64,000 nucleotides of DNA from Mycolicibacterium canariasense (GCF_002101555.1 NZ_LQOL01000111.1:91308-155307); one strand, 5' to 3'; counted from the first letter of the stretch, positions 34,768 to 43,296 are shown. Translations and numbers: made by a program. The notes: generated by a model from the sequence alone, not told the origin.

Positions 34768-36039
34768 TCAGCGGTTCGGGTGAAAGACCCACGAGCGCAG
34801 CACAATGAAGCGCAGCACGGTGGCGACCAGGTTGGCCGCGATGAGCACGCCCAACTCGAGCCAGTGCGGGGTGGGGTGGACCAGCGCGTGAATACTGGCC
34901 AGCGATCCGCCGGTGATCAGCAGTGCCATCCCGAAGACCAGCAGACCCTCACCGTGATGTCGGGCGCGGCCCTGCTGCCCGCGGATGCCGAAGGTGAATC
35001 GCCGGTTGGCCGCGGTGTTGACGACCGCCGTCACGAGCAGCGCCACGAAATTGGCCGTTTGCGGTCCCACCGCGGTGTGCAGCGCGCTGAAGATGAGCAG
35101 ATACGCCAGGGTGCTGATGACGCCGATCGCTCCGAAGGTTGCCAGTTGACAGATCGTTCCGCGCATCGGGGCGACGTGTTCCCGGCCGACACGTAGGTCC
35201 GCTGTCACCTCGTCGACCGGGATGCGGCCCAAGGCGAAGCCCTTCCGCATTCTGGCAATCCCTTTGAGGTCGGCGGTGGCGGTCGCGACGATGTCGACCC
35301 GGCTGTCGGGGTCGTCGACCCAATCCACCGGCACCTCGTGGATGCGCAGGCCGGCACGCTCGGCCAGCACCAGCAATTCGGTGTCGAAGAACCATCCCGT
35401 GTCTGCAACCAGGGGCAGCAGCCGGTGTGCCACGTCGGCGCGGATCGCCTTGAAGCCGCACTGGGCATCGGAGAACCTCGCCGACAGAGTCGTCTTGAGA
35501 ATCAAGTTGTAGCAGCGCGAGATCACCTCGCGCTTGGGGCCGCGGACCACCCGTGACGTGCGGGTCAGTCGGGTACCGATCGCCAGATCGGAATGACCGG
35601 AGATCAGCGGAGCCACCAGGGGGCCCAGTGCAGCGAGGTCAGTGGACAGGTCGACATCCATGTACGCCAACACCGGGGCGTCCGAAGTCGACCAAACGGC
35701 GTTCAGCGCGCGGCCGCGTCCCTTCTGCTCCAACCGGATCACCCGGACACCATCGAGTTCTTCGGCGAGATCAGCGGCGATGCGAGGGGTGTCGTCGATA
35801 CTGGCGTTGTCGGCGATGGTGATGCGCACCGGGTAGGGCAGGTTTTCGGCCAGGTAACGGTGCAGCCGATGCACCGACCCCGACAAGGCCGCCTGCTCGT
35901 TATAGACGGGCACCACGACATCGAGAACCGGGACGCCGCGGCGGGCGGCATCGGCCAGCGCACCCGACCGCAAAGGCCCGGACACGCCGCTGTCGAGGGT
36001 CACGGAATCGATCGCCATCTTGGTCATGACAATGATCAT
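34768..36039 (-). CDS. GT2 glycosyltransferase fused to a GtrA-like membrane domain
   Basis: The 423-aa fusion begins with a family 2 transferase (residues about 35-270) resembling dolichyl-phosphate mannosyltransferase: LDVVVPVYNEQ, DNASIDDT, MDVDLSTD as the metal-binding motif, and CGFKAIR. A GtrA domain of four membrane helices follows (residues about 300-420). It should make a polyprenyl-phosphate sugar and help present or flip it for the GT39 enzyme downstream. Starts at 36027 and 36018 are alternatives to 36039, as no strong ribosome site is visible. Confidence 0.88.
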   Translation of the reverse strand: MIIVMTKMAIDSVTLDSGVSGPLRSGALADAARRGVPVLDVVVPVYNEQAALSGSVHRLHRYLAENLPYPVRITIADNASIDDTPRIAADLAEELDGVRVIRLEQKGRGRALNAVWSTSDAPVLAYMDVDLSTDLAALGPLVAPLISGHSDLAIGTRLTRTSRVVRGPKREVISRCYNLILKTTLSARFSDAQCGFKAIRADVAHRLLPLVADTGWFFDTELLVLAERAGLRIHEVPVDWVDDPDSRVDIVATATADLKGIARMRKGFALGRIPVDEVTADLRVGREHVAPMRGTICQLATFGAIGVISTLAYLLIFSALHTAVGPQTANFVALLVTAVVNTAANRRFTFGIRGQQGRARHHGEGLLVFGMALLITGGSLASIHALVHPTPHWLELGVLIAANLVATVLRFIVLRSWVFHPNR

Positions 36040-36204
36040 GGATTCACGGCATGAGCGGGATATGGGACAGACATCTGCGAAAGCTGTGTGCTGTGACCGT
36101 GTCGGCAGAGGTGGCCGCGATGTACGGGTCAGCCCACTATGCGTCGTCCTGCGGAGCTGGCGAGCCCCGGCGTGGGGATGATGAACACCAGCTGCCGCAG
36201 GGCG

Positions 36205-37308
36205 TCAATCGATGCCTGCCAGCGTCGCCCGGGCCACCTGAGCAACGACGTCGGCCACCGCATGCCTGCGCCGCCAGGCCGCCAGGGCGCGACTGGCCCC
36301 GTTGCCGTCGGCGCGCACCCGGCGCAGTTCGGCGCACACCGTGTCGTAGTCGCCGACGGCCTGCAGCGCGGGCGTCACCGCCGTCAGCATCAGCTCCAGC
36401 ATCTGTGGGGCGGGCACCAGCGCATGACTGTCGACCAGATCCAGCGCCGAGCCGCTCAAGCCGTCACGCGCGGCACGCCAATAAGCGGCGGTCAGCGCAT
36501 GTCCGGACAGGGGTTTGACCGGCCGGTCGTGCTCGATATCGTCGAGCGCCGTCATCACCAACGCCCGCACCAGCGCCGCCAGCAGCACGGTGTCCCCGAC
36601 GGTGGCCGGCACATCGGCCACCCGCACCTCGACGGTCGGAAACTTCGCCGACGGACGCACATCCCAATAGACCATGCCATCATCGAGCGCGGCGCCGGAG
36701 GCCCGCATGATCTCGACCAGTGCGTCGAAATCGGCGACGCTCTCGAAATGTGGCGGCGGGCCGGCGGTGGGCCAGCGCGCCCACAACACACTGCGCCAAC
36801 TCGCATAACCGGTGTCGGCACTGCGATACACCGCCGAATTGGCCGACAACGCCAGCAGGGTCGGCAGCCACGGCCGCAGCCGATTACTCACGGCGATGGC
36901 CGTCTCCCGGTCCGGAACCGCCACGTGCACATGGCATCCGCAGATACCTTGCTCGTGCGCGATCATCCCGAACCGCTCCCCGATCTCCCGGTAGCGCGGC
37001 GTGTCGGTGAGCGGGAAGTGGTGCGGCACGCTCGGCGGTAACGCGACCGCCAGCAGTTGTGCACCGCCGTCGGACGCCGCCTGTGCCGCTCCTCGCCTCA
37101 GCGCGGCCAGTGCGGAGCGCAGTTCTTCGGCTCCGTGCGCCACCGGCGAGGTCGTCTCCACCTGACAACTGGTCAGCTCCAGTTGCAGCTCGATCCCGTG
37201 GCGTTCGGCATGGGCCGCCACTTCGCGATTGCGCGCAACGGGTTCGCCGGTACCGGGGTCGACGAGGAGGAACTCCTCCTCCACTCCGACCGTGGGATGT
37301 TCAGCCAT
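36205..37308 (-). CDS. Carboxylate-amine ligase, YbdK/GCS2 family
   Basis: The 367-aa protein starts with TVGVEEEFLLVDPGTGEPV and contains LELTSCQVETTSPVA, GCHVHVAVPD and TVEVRVADVPATVGDT. These are family hallmarks of the glutamate-cysteine ligase 2 (EgtA/YbdK-like) fold. Members join glutamate to an amine using ATP. Actinobacteria make mycothiol rather than glutathione, so the substrate is open. The ATG at 37308 is clear. Neighbours on both sides are unrelated. Confidence 0.9.
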   Translation of the reverse strand: MAEHPTVGVEEEFLLVDPGTGEPVARNREVAAHAERHGIELQLELTSCQVETTSPVAHGAEELRSALAALRRGAAQAASDGGAQLLAVALPPSVPHHFPLTDTPRYREIGERFGMIAHEQGICGCHVHVAVPDRETAIAVSNRLRPWLPTLLALSANSAVYRSADTGYASWRSVLWARWPTAGPPPHFESVADFDALVEIMRASGAALDDGMVYWDVRPSAKFPTVEVRVADVPATVGDTVLLAALVRALVMTALDDIEHDRPVKPLSGHALTAAYWRAARDGLSGSALDLVDSHALVPAPQMLELMLTAVTPALQAVGDYDTVCAELRRVRADGNGASRALAAWRRRHAVADVVAQVARATLAGID

Positions 37309-37361
37309 ACCCGGGTGTCCCCCTGCCCGGCAGGCGGCAAACCGTCATCACGACCACACCG

Positions 37362-37532
37362 TCAGCGACTTGAGGTGCGCAGCGTCCGGATGCGCTGGTC
37401 GCGCCGACCGGCCTCCCACTGCGCGCGCATACGGTCGAGCGTCTGCTCGCCCGCTCGGTCGATGTGCACGATGATCCGCAGCAGTGCGACGCCGGTCACC
37501 ATCCCCGCGAGAAAGACGGCCGTTGCCATCAT
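37362..37532 (-). CDS. Small membrane protein, 56 aa
   Basis: The product begins MMATAVFLAGMVTGVALLRI, one membrane helix at the extreme N-terminus. A charged helical tail rich in Arg/Gln/Glu follows (DRMRAQWEAGRRDQR). AGGAG lies 8 bp upstream of the double ATG. No family is recognised. It ends 53 bp before the ligase start on the same strand and may be co-transcribed with it. Confidence 0.6.
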   Translation of the reverse strand: MMATAVFLAGMVTGVALLRIIVHIDRAGEQTLDRMRAQWEAGRRDQRIRTLRTSSR

Positions 37533-37834
37533 CGGACTCACTCCTCACGGTCGACTCAAGACTGTCGGTTGCTGGGATTCCCCGAATTGCGCCTCGTCAA
37601 TCCTCGAGTCCGACGTGTCGGCGCTGTGACGCCGATCTGGGCGGCGCACGCTCCTTCGCCTGGATCCTGGCCGCCATACGTGCTGTGGGGCAACACCTGT
37701 CGGAGACCGGACACCGGAAAATCCCCCCTCCCAGGACTAGCACTCTCGGTATGAGAGTGCTAAAAAAGAGGTGCACAGTGATTTGGCTGCCCGCCGGGGT
37801 GGCGGGCTCTTAGCGACTGAGGAGGTGGATTGCT
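37533..37834. promoter_or_regulatory. Intergenic region with the heat-shock control site
   Basis: The 302-bp gap holds no gene. It contains a CIRCE element at 37737-37763 and the GAGGAGGT ribosome site of hsp20 at its right end. Confidence 0.7.
37737..37763 (+). promoter_or_regulatory. CIRCE element (HrcA operator)
   Basis: CTAGCACTC, nine bases, then GAGTGCTAA matches the CIRCE consensus TTAGCACTC-N9-GAGTGCTAA with one mismatch. It lies 71 bp upstream of the Hsp20 GTG. HrcA repression released by heat is the known mode of action. Confidence 0.88.
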
Positions 37835-38284
37835 GTGCTCCGTTTCGATCCGTTCAACGACCTTGATGCCTTGACCCGGGGTCTACTCACCAACCAGACC
37901 GGATCAACCCGTACGCCCAGGTTCATGCCCATGGACCTGTGCAAGATCGACGACCACTACGTGCTGACCGCGGATCTGCCCGGAGTCGACCCCGGCTCGG
38001 TGGATGTCAACGTGGACAACGGCACGCTGACCATCTCGGCACACCGCACCGCGCGCTCCGACGAATCGGTCCAGTGGTTCGCCAACGAGAGGTTCTTCGG
38101 TAACTACCGCCGGCAGCTCTCCCTGGGCGAAGGTATCGACACATCAGCCATTTCGGCGACCTACGAGAACGGTGTGCTCACCGTGACGATCCCGTTGGCC
38201 GAGCGGGCCAAGCCGCGCAAGATCGACATCGCGCACGGCGGCGGCCAGAAGTCGATTCAGCCGACCACCGTCGACGCCGACTGA
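37835..38284 (+). CDS. Hsp20/alpha-crystallin small heat-shock protein
   Basis: The 149-aa chaperone has the alpha-crystallin domain from residue about 30 to 130: PMDLCKIDDHYVLTADLPGV, VDVNVDNGTLTISAHR, FFGNYRRQLSLGEGID, and the signature YENGVLTVTIPLAE. A short basic C-terminal tail follows. The GTG start has GGAGGTGG upstream. A CIRCE element precedes it and a strong terminator hairpin follows at 38293. It would hold unfolded proteins during heat stress. Confidence 0.95.
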   Translation: MLRFDPFNDLDALTRGLLTNQTGSTRTPRFMPMDLCKIDDHYVLTADLPGVDPGSVDVNVDNGTLTISAHRTARSDESVQWFANERFFGNYRRQLSLGEGIDTSAISATYENGVLTVTIPLAERAKPRKIDIAHGGGQKSIQPTTVDAD

Positions 38285-38292
38285 ACGATGAT

Positions 38293-38322
38293 CGCCGGGG
38301 TGGCAGACCAGCCACCCCGGCG
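38293..38322. terminator. Bidirectional terminator hairpin
   Basis: A perfect 12-bp GC-rich stem (CGCCGGGGTGGC) with a 6-base loop lies between the convergent hsp20 and GNAT genes. Confidence 0.8.
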
Positions 38323-38324
38323 GC

Positions 38325-38906
38325 TCACCCCCGGTCCAGCCGGAACCGCAGGTTGTTGCGCACGGCAGGCCATTCGATGTCCAGAATCGAATAGACGACG
38401 GTGTCCCGCCGCGACCCGTCGGCCTGCAGCTGATGGCTGCGCAGAATGCCGTCCTGCTTGGCTCCCAGCCGCTCGATGGCCGCCCGGCTGGTGGAGTTGA
38501 AGAAGTGCGTGCGGAATTCGACTGCCACACAGTTCAACTCGTCGAAGGCGTGGCCCAGCAACAGCAGCTTGGCCTCGGTGTTCACCCCGGTGCGGCGCAC
38601 CGAAGCGCGGTACCAGGTGTGGCCGATCTCCAGGCGGCGGTTCGGCCCGTCGATGTGCAGATAGCTCGACGAGCCGGCCAGGGATCCGTCGAGGGTGCGC
38701 ACCACGAACGGGAACAGGTCGCGATCGGATAACCGGGCGTGTACCCAGTCGGCGGCCGTCTGCGGTGACGGCGCGCTGGTGAACCACAGGCCACCCGGGT
38801 CTCCGTCGGACGCAGCGTCCACGATCTCGTCGGTATGGTCGACGGTCAGTGGCTCCAACCTCACCCAGCGTTGCCCGGTGAGGACCACCGGCGCCACGAA
38901 GCTCAT
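38325..38906 (-). CDS. GNAT-family N-acetyltransferase
   Basis: The 193-aa protein has the RimJ/RimL-type pattern: VRLEPLTVDHTDEIVDAA, FPFVVRTLDGSLAGSSSYL, IGHTWYRASVRRTGVNTEAK at the acetyl-CoA site, and NSTSRAAIERLGAKQDGILR. It probably acetylates an amine or protein N-terminus. The ATG overlaps the stop of the membrane-protein gene upstream (ATGA). The substrate is unknown. Confidence 0.88.
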   Translation of the reverse strand: MSFVAPVVLTGQRWVRLEPLTVDHTDEIVDAASDGDPGGLWFTSAPSPQTAADWVHARLSDRDLFPFVVRTLDGSLAGSSSYLHIDGPNRRLEIGHTWYRASVRRTGVNTEAKLLLLGHAFDELNCVAVEFRTHFFNSTSRAAIERLGAKQDGILRSHQLQADGSRRDTVVYSILDIEWPAVRNNLRFRLDRG

Positions 38907-39319
38907 ACGGTCTCACCCCAGGCCACCACCATGGTCAGCACCGATAGCACGGCCGCGACGGCAACCGTCGCGGCGGCGAGGTAGAGCCCGTACCCGGCGG
39001 CGACCGGCGCGTGCACGTACAACCGGAAGTACCAGCCGATCAGCGCGCCGATGATCAACGAAAGAGACAGCGCGGCAGCAGAAGCCAGCCGGGGTGACAG
39101 TCGTCGGGCCGCCATCGCGGCCGCCACGATCAGCGTCGCGGCCAGCAGCACGATCAGCTGCCCGACGCCGAATCCGGGTGGCGGCACGTCGATACTGCCG
39201 GCCTTCCCACCGATCGCACTGGCGCGGCCGCCATGGGTGGTCAGCCACGGCAGCCATGCGCTGACGGCCACGACCAAGGCACACAGTGCCACCAGCCAGC
39301 CGGGACGCAGACGTGCCAT
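38903..39319 (-). CDS. Four-helix membrane protein of unknown function
   Basis: The 138-aa protein starts MARLRPGWLVALCALVVAVS. It has four predicted membrane helices with one polar loop after helix 1 (THGGRASAIGGKAGSIDV). Similar small proteins with a W-P-W motif after helix 1 (SAWLPWLTT) are common in mycobacteria. It is coupled to the GNAT gene by an ATGA overlap. No function is assigned. Confidence 0.75.
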   Translation of the reverse strand: MARLRPGWLVALCALVVAVSAWLPWLTTHGGRASAIGGKAGSIDVPPPGFGVGQLIVLLAATLIVAAAMAARRLSPRLASAAALSLSLIIGALIGWYFRLYVHAPVAAGYGLYLAAATVAVAAVLSVLTMVVAWGETV

Positions 39320-39361
39320 ACGGCTCAGGTTATCGGGTCGGTGACCGTAGTCTGGGTTGCC

Positions 39362-39808
39362 ATGACCGATCTGCCCGACTGGGCTCGTCAACTGGACTTG
39401 GCTCCCCATCCGGAGGGGGGCTGGTACGCCGAGACCTGGCGTAGCGCGCTGACCATCCCGCCGTCGGCGCTGCCGCCGGAGTACACCGGGCCGCGCAGCG
39501 CGGGCACGGCGATCCTGTTCCTGCTGATGCCCGGTCAGCAGTCGGCCTGGCACACCGTACGCAGTGCCGAGTTGTGGCTGTATCACCGGGGCAGCCCGCT
39601 GATCCTGGAGGTCGGGCCGACCCAGGACGAAGCCACCGAGCTGCTCCTGGGCGCCGACATCGCCGCCGGCGAACAACCCCAGCTGATCGTCCCGCCGGGA
39701 CATTGGCAGCGGGCGCGCCCCCGAGGTGATGAACCGAGCCTGGTCAGCTGTGTGGTGGTGCCCGGCTTCGACTTCGCCGACTTCGCACTGTCCGCTCCGA
39801 ACCCTTAG
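39362..39808 (+). CDS. Cupin_5 (DUF985) family protein
   Basis: The 148-aa protein follows the DUF985 cupin pattern: LDLAPHPEGGWYAETWRS, AGTAILFLLMPGQQSAWHTV, SAELWLYHRGSPLIL and LVSCVVVPGFDFADFAL. The cupin fold is often sugar-related, but no function is established for this family. The ATG at 39362 begins the conserved part. It is 11 bp from the ion-channel gene. Confidence 0.88.
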   Translation: MTDLPDWARQLDLAPHPEGGWYAETWRSALTIPPSALPPEYTGPRSAGTAILFLLMPGQQSAWHTVRSAELWLYHRGSPLILEVGPTQDEATELLLGADIAAGEQPQLIVPPGHWQRARPRGDEPSLVSCVVVPGFDFADFALSAPNP

Positions 39809-39819
39809 ATTTTCTGTGC

Positions 39820-41469
39820 ATGCAGGGGCACATCATCGTGTGCGGCGCGGATGCGCTGGCCGAACGCATCGCCGGTGAGCTGCGCGGCGCCGGAGCTACC
39901 GTCGTTCCCCTGCAGGATCCGCGCGCCCTCGACACCGCTCACGTGCCGTCGGCCACCGCGGTCGTCTGTGTCGGCGAGGATGATGCCGTCAACCTCGAAA
40001 TTGCGCTGCTGGCACGGCAACTCAGTCCGCGGGTACGGGTGGTGGCCCGGCTGGCCAACGGGGTGCTTCGGGAGGCCGTGGCGTACGGCAACGGTCCCGG
40101 GGCCATCCTCGACGTCGCCGATCTGGCCGCCCCGTCGGTGGTCGAGGCCTGCCTGTCCCGCACCACCCACACCATCGCGGTCGCCGGCATCGACTTCGTC
40201 GTCTCCGGTACCGAGGTGCCGCGGGGCGGAACCCTACGCGAGATCTACGGCGACCTGGCCCCGGTCGCGGTGATCCACCGCGATGCCTCGGTGACCGCCT
40301 GCCCCGGCAGGGATGTCACGGTGCATCAGGGTGACTGGACCGCCATGATCGGCACCGCAGACGAACTGGCCGCCCAGAACATCACGGTGTCGAAACCGCT
40401 CGCGCACAACAAGGTACGTCGGCCGTGGCGGCGGCTGAGCGACGCCGTGCGGGTGGTCCGCGACGACATCAACCCGATGTTCTACCGCGCGCTGGCGGTG
40501 TCGCTGACGCTGTTGATCGGGTCGACGGTGTTGCTGCGCTACACCTACCAGCGACCGCCGGGGATGAGCTGGATCGACGCCCTGTACTTCAGCACCGAGA
40601 CCATCGCCACCGTCGGGTACGGCGATTTCAGTTTCATGGAACAACCCGCGTGGCTGCGACTGTGGGGTATCGGGCTGATGTTCGCCGGTGTCACCACCAC
40701 CGCGATCCTGGTGGCGTTCATCGCCGATGTGCTGTTGTCGCGCCGCCTCGCCCAATCCGCGGGGCTGCGCCGGGCGCGGCACCTGCACAACCACGTCATC
40801 GTCGTCGGCCTCGGGTCGTTCGGCATCCGGGTGGTCGGTGACCTGGTGCGGGCCGGCTTCGACGTCGCCGTCATCGAACGCGACGAGGACAACCGCTTCC
40901 TGGCCACCGCCCGCGCCCTCGACGTGCCGATCGTCTTCGGCGACGCCACCGTGCGCGAGACGCTGGAGTCGGCCCGGGTGGGGCACGCCCGCGCGGTGGC
41001 CGTGCTGACCGCCAACGACATGGTCAACATCGAGACGGGCATCGTGCTGCGCGAGCACGCCCCCGACACGACCGTGGTGCTGCGGGTATACGACCGGGTG
41101 CTGGGCGCGGCGGTCGCGCAGCGCTTCGGTTTCGAGAACGTGCGCTCCACCGTCGAACTGGCCGCGCCGTGGTTCATCGGCGCCGCACTCGGCCTGCAGG
41201 TGTTGGGCACCTTCTCGGCCGGCCAGCATTCGTTCATGGTCGGCGGTGTCCGGGTGGAGACCGGCAGCGAACTGGACGGGGTGCGGATGGCCGACCTGTC
41301 CACCCAGACCCGCGTCATCGCGATCACCCGGCCCGGTGTCGCGACACGGCTGCATCCGCGTCGCGACACCCGGCTCAGCGCGGGCGACACCGCGTATCTG
41401 GTGGGCCCCTACCGGGAGCTGCTGGCCACGTTGAGCAAGGGGCAGGCTACGACAGCGACGACAGGTTGA
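39820..41469 (+). CDS. Potassium channel protein with two flanking RCK domains
   Basis: The 549-aa protein has an N-terminal TrkA-N/RCK domain (residues 1-190, IIVCGADALAERIAGEL) and a two-helix pore region near 225-310. The pore has the K+ selectivity filter TIATVGYGDFSF. A second RCK domain lies from about 325 (HVIVVGLGSFGIRVVGDLV, IERDEDN) and a TrkA-C region at the end. A K+ channel or efflux protein gated by nucleotide binding is expected. The first RCK lacks a clean GxGxxG, so the second is the better nucleotide-binding candidate. Its 3' end overlaps the convergent VOC gene by 23 bp. Confidence 0.9.
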   Translation: MQGHIIVCGADALAERIAGELRGAGATVVPLQDPRALDTAHVPSATAVVCVGEDDAVNLEIALLARQLSPRVRVVARLANGVLREAVAYGNGPGAILDVADLAAPSVVEACLSRTTHTIAVAGIDFVVSGTEVPRGGTLREIYGDLAPVAVIHRDASVTACPGRDVTVHQGDWTAMIGTADELAAQNITVSKPLAHNKVRRPWRRLSDAVRVVRDDINPMFYRALAVSLTLLIGSTVLLRYTYQRPPGMSWIDALYFSTETIATVGYGDFSFMEQPAWLRLWGIGLMFAGVTTTAILVAFIADVLLSRRLAQSAGLRRARHLHNHVIVVGLGSFGIRVVGDLVRAGFDVAVIERDEDNRFLATARALDVPIVFGDATVRETLESARVGHARAVAVLTANDMVNIETGIVLREHAPDTTVVLRVYDRVLGAAVAQRFGFENVRSTVELAAPWFIGAALGLQVLGTFSAGQHSFMVGGVRVETGSELDGVRMADLSTQTRVIAITRPGVATRLHPRRDTRLSAGDTAYLVGPYRELLATLSKGQATTATTG

Positions 41470-42205
41470 AGCCCGCCCCGGTCGGGTCGGTGACCGCGGC
41501 CAGCCGGCCGTACGGGGTGTCCTCGGCCGCGCGCACCACGGCGCCGCCGTTGTCGACGATCAGCTGCTGGGTCTTGTCCACGTCCTCGGCGCCGAGGAAG
41601 AAGAACCAGTTCGACGGCTCACCGGCCGCCATGAACGCGGTGCCGTCCATCACCCCGAGCAGCTGCTGCCCGTCGAATACGGCCGTGCTGTACCGGAATT
41701 CGTCGGTGTCCCCGGCCACCTCGGTCTGCCAGCCGAACACCTGCACATAGAAGTCGAGCACCTTGGCGAAGTCCAGCGTCGTCAACTGGTGCCACACCGG
41801 CGCCCCGGCCACGCCGGTCACCTCGGTGCCCAGATGACCGGTGGGCTGCCACAGGCCCACCACCCCGCCGCTGGGATCCGACACCATCGCCATCCGGCCC
41901 TTGGCGGGGATGTCCATGGCGCCACCGCAGGTGTTGCCGCCGGCGGCGGTGACCTTGGCCAGGGTGGCGTCCACGTCGGCGGTGTGCAGGTAGGTGTTCC
42001 AGCGATCCGGCATGCCCCACTGCGGATCATTGGACATCAGCCCCGCGACGGGCTTGCCGTCGACGAAGGCGGTGACATAGCCGCCGTATTCGGGGCCGGA
42101 GCCTTCGAAGGTCCAGCCGAAGACGGTGCCGTAGAAGCGTTGCGCAGCCTCGATGTCCGAGGTGGTCAGGTCGATCCAGCAGGGTGCGCCAAGTGGAGTA
42201 GTCAT
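41447..42205 (-). CDS. VOC-family (glyoxalase-like) protein, Rv0911-type position
   Basis: The 252-aa protein has two tandem vicinal-oxygen-chelate domains, residues 1-125 (CWIDLTTSDIEAAQRFYGTV) and 130-252 (VWHQLTTLDFAKVLDFYVQV). Each domain ends in a DPTGA/DPSGG turn. The family includes metal-dependent lyases and binding proteins; the exact reaction is unknown. Its order relative to the toxin-antitoxin-like pair and ctpE matches the M. tuberculosis Rv0908-Rv0911 arrangement, with an extra gene inserted between. Confidence 0.88.
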   Translation of the reverse strand: MTTPLGAPCWIDLTTSDIEAAQRFYGTVFGWTFEGSGPEYGGYVTAFVDGKPVAGLMSNDPQWGMPDRWNTYLHTADVDATLAKVTAAGGNTCGGAMDIPAKGRMAMVSDPSGGVVGLWQPTGHLGTEVTGVAGAPVWHQLTTLDFAKVLDFYVQVFGWQTEVAGDTDEFRYSTAVFDGQQLLGVMDGTAFMAAGEPSNWFFFLGAEDVDKTQQLIVDNGGAVVRAAEDTPYGRLAAVTDPTGAGFNLSSLS

Positions 42206-42249
42206 GCCGGTGTTGACCGGCCGGGTGCGCGAAACTCATCGCGGGTCTC

Positions 42250-42303
42250 GTGTGTGCGGTTTCATCCGCGACGCGCCGGTCGGGCCGGATGAGTTCGCAC
42301 ATT
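42250..42303 (+). repeat. 54-bp palindromic repeat, copy 1
   Basis: The unit has an arm GTGTGTGCGGTTTCATCCGC and a partly complementary right arm ending GCACATT. Its first 23 bases are identical to the reverse complement of the copy at 43234-43287. It overlaps the last codons of the DUF559 gene. Confidence 0.75.
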
Positions 42304-43161
42304 CACCGGGCAACCGCGGGCCCGCAACGCCGCCGCGACGCGCGGCAGGAATCGCCGATCGCGAAGCAACCCGGCACTCACCCGGATGACGGTCCAGCCG
42401 AGATCCTCGAGCATGGCGGCGCGGTCGATGTCCCAGCTGCGCTGCTCGGCATCGGTCCAGTGTTGCGTGCCGTCGTATTCGACCGCGACGAGGTAGTCCG
42501 GCCAACCCATGTCCAGCCGGGCGACAACGTAGCCGTACTCATCGCGAATCTCGATCTGGGTATCGGGAACCGGAAAACCTGCCTGTACCAACGCCAGCCG
42601 GGTCAGGGATTCGTAGGGCGACTCCGCGCCGCCGTCGACCAGCGGTAGCACCTTGCGCAGTTGCACGCAGCCGCGCGCTCGGGCATACCGCTGCGCGACC
42701 TCGTCGATGTCGACGACCTTGACGTTCGTCGCCGCCATCAAGGCGTCGACACGCTGCACCGCCTCGCCGACGTCGCGTGCCCACCGGGCCAGATCGAAGG
42801 CCGTCCGAGCGGGCGTCGTCATCACCATCGGGCCGCCGGTCAGTTCGTCGGTGTGAAGGCGCTCCGTATGCACCGTGATCGACGGCGGCGGCCGGCGATT
42901 GCCGTGCAACAGTTGCGCCGGGTCAGCCGCATCGATCCACTTGGCGCCGAGCAGGGCAGCCGCCGACAGCCCGGCGATCACGCCGTCGCGGCCGGACCAC
43001 AGCCACGCCGCGCGGGCGCGCTGCTGAGCCGACAGGTCGACACCGCGCGGCACCCACACCCCGGGGTAGACGGCTTCGTAGAACCGGCGCAACTCACGGA
43101 AGGTCAGTGCGCCGGCGTCCAGCGCCTCGGCGGCCCGAAACGGCCAGTCGATCGACTCCAT
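42262..43161 (-). CDS. DUF559 endonuclease-like protein
   Basis: The 299-aa protein has an N-terminal wHTH-like region (ALTFRELRRFYEAVYPGVWV) resembling AbiEi-type antitoxin domains. A C-terminal DUF559/Vsr-like nuclease domain follows, with VAVEYDGTQHWTDAEQRSWD and LEDLGWTVIRVSAGLL. Nuclease activity is suggested by the Glu-x-Asp-Gly core. The gene is flanked by inverted copies of a 54-bp repeat, and the left copy encodes its C-terminus. It interrupts an order otherwise shared with M. tuberculosis. Function is unknown; a mobile or defence role is inferred. Confidence 0.8.
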   Translation of the reverse strand: MESIDWPFRAAEALDAGALTFRELRRFYEAVYPGVWVPRGVDLSAQQRARAAWLWSGRDGVIAGLSAAALLGAKWIDAADPAQLLHGNRRPPPSITVHTERLHTDELTGGPMVMTTPARTAFDLARWARDVGEAVQRVDALMAATNVKVVDIDEVAQRYARARGCVQLRKVLPLVDGGAESPYESLTRLALVQAGFPVPDTQIEIRDEYGYVVARLDMGWPDYLVAVEYDGTQHWTDAEQRSWDIDRAAMLEDLGWTVIRVSAGLLRDRRFLPRVAAALRARGCPVNVRTHPARPARRG

Positions 43162-43233
43162 GGCCCGACCATGGCAAGGCGGTCCGACGAACCGGCTCGG
43201 TCCGGGCCGGTTATCCACAGGGTTCGCGGCGCA

Positions 43234-43287
43234 AATGTGCGGTCTCATTCGCTCGACGCGGCGAGTCGCGGATGAAACCGCACACAC
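43234..43287 (-). repeat. 54-bp palindromic repeat, copy 2 (inverted)
   Basis: This is the reverse-complement counterpart of the repeat at 42250-42303, beginning AATGTGCGGTCTCATTC and ending GAAACCGCACACAC. It lies between the DUF559 start and the SRPBCC stop. Confidence 0.75.
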
Positions 43288-43296
43288 GGGCCAGAC

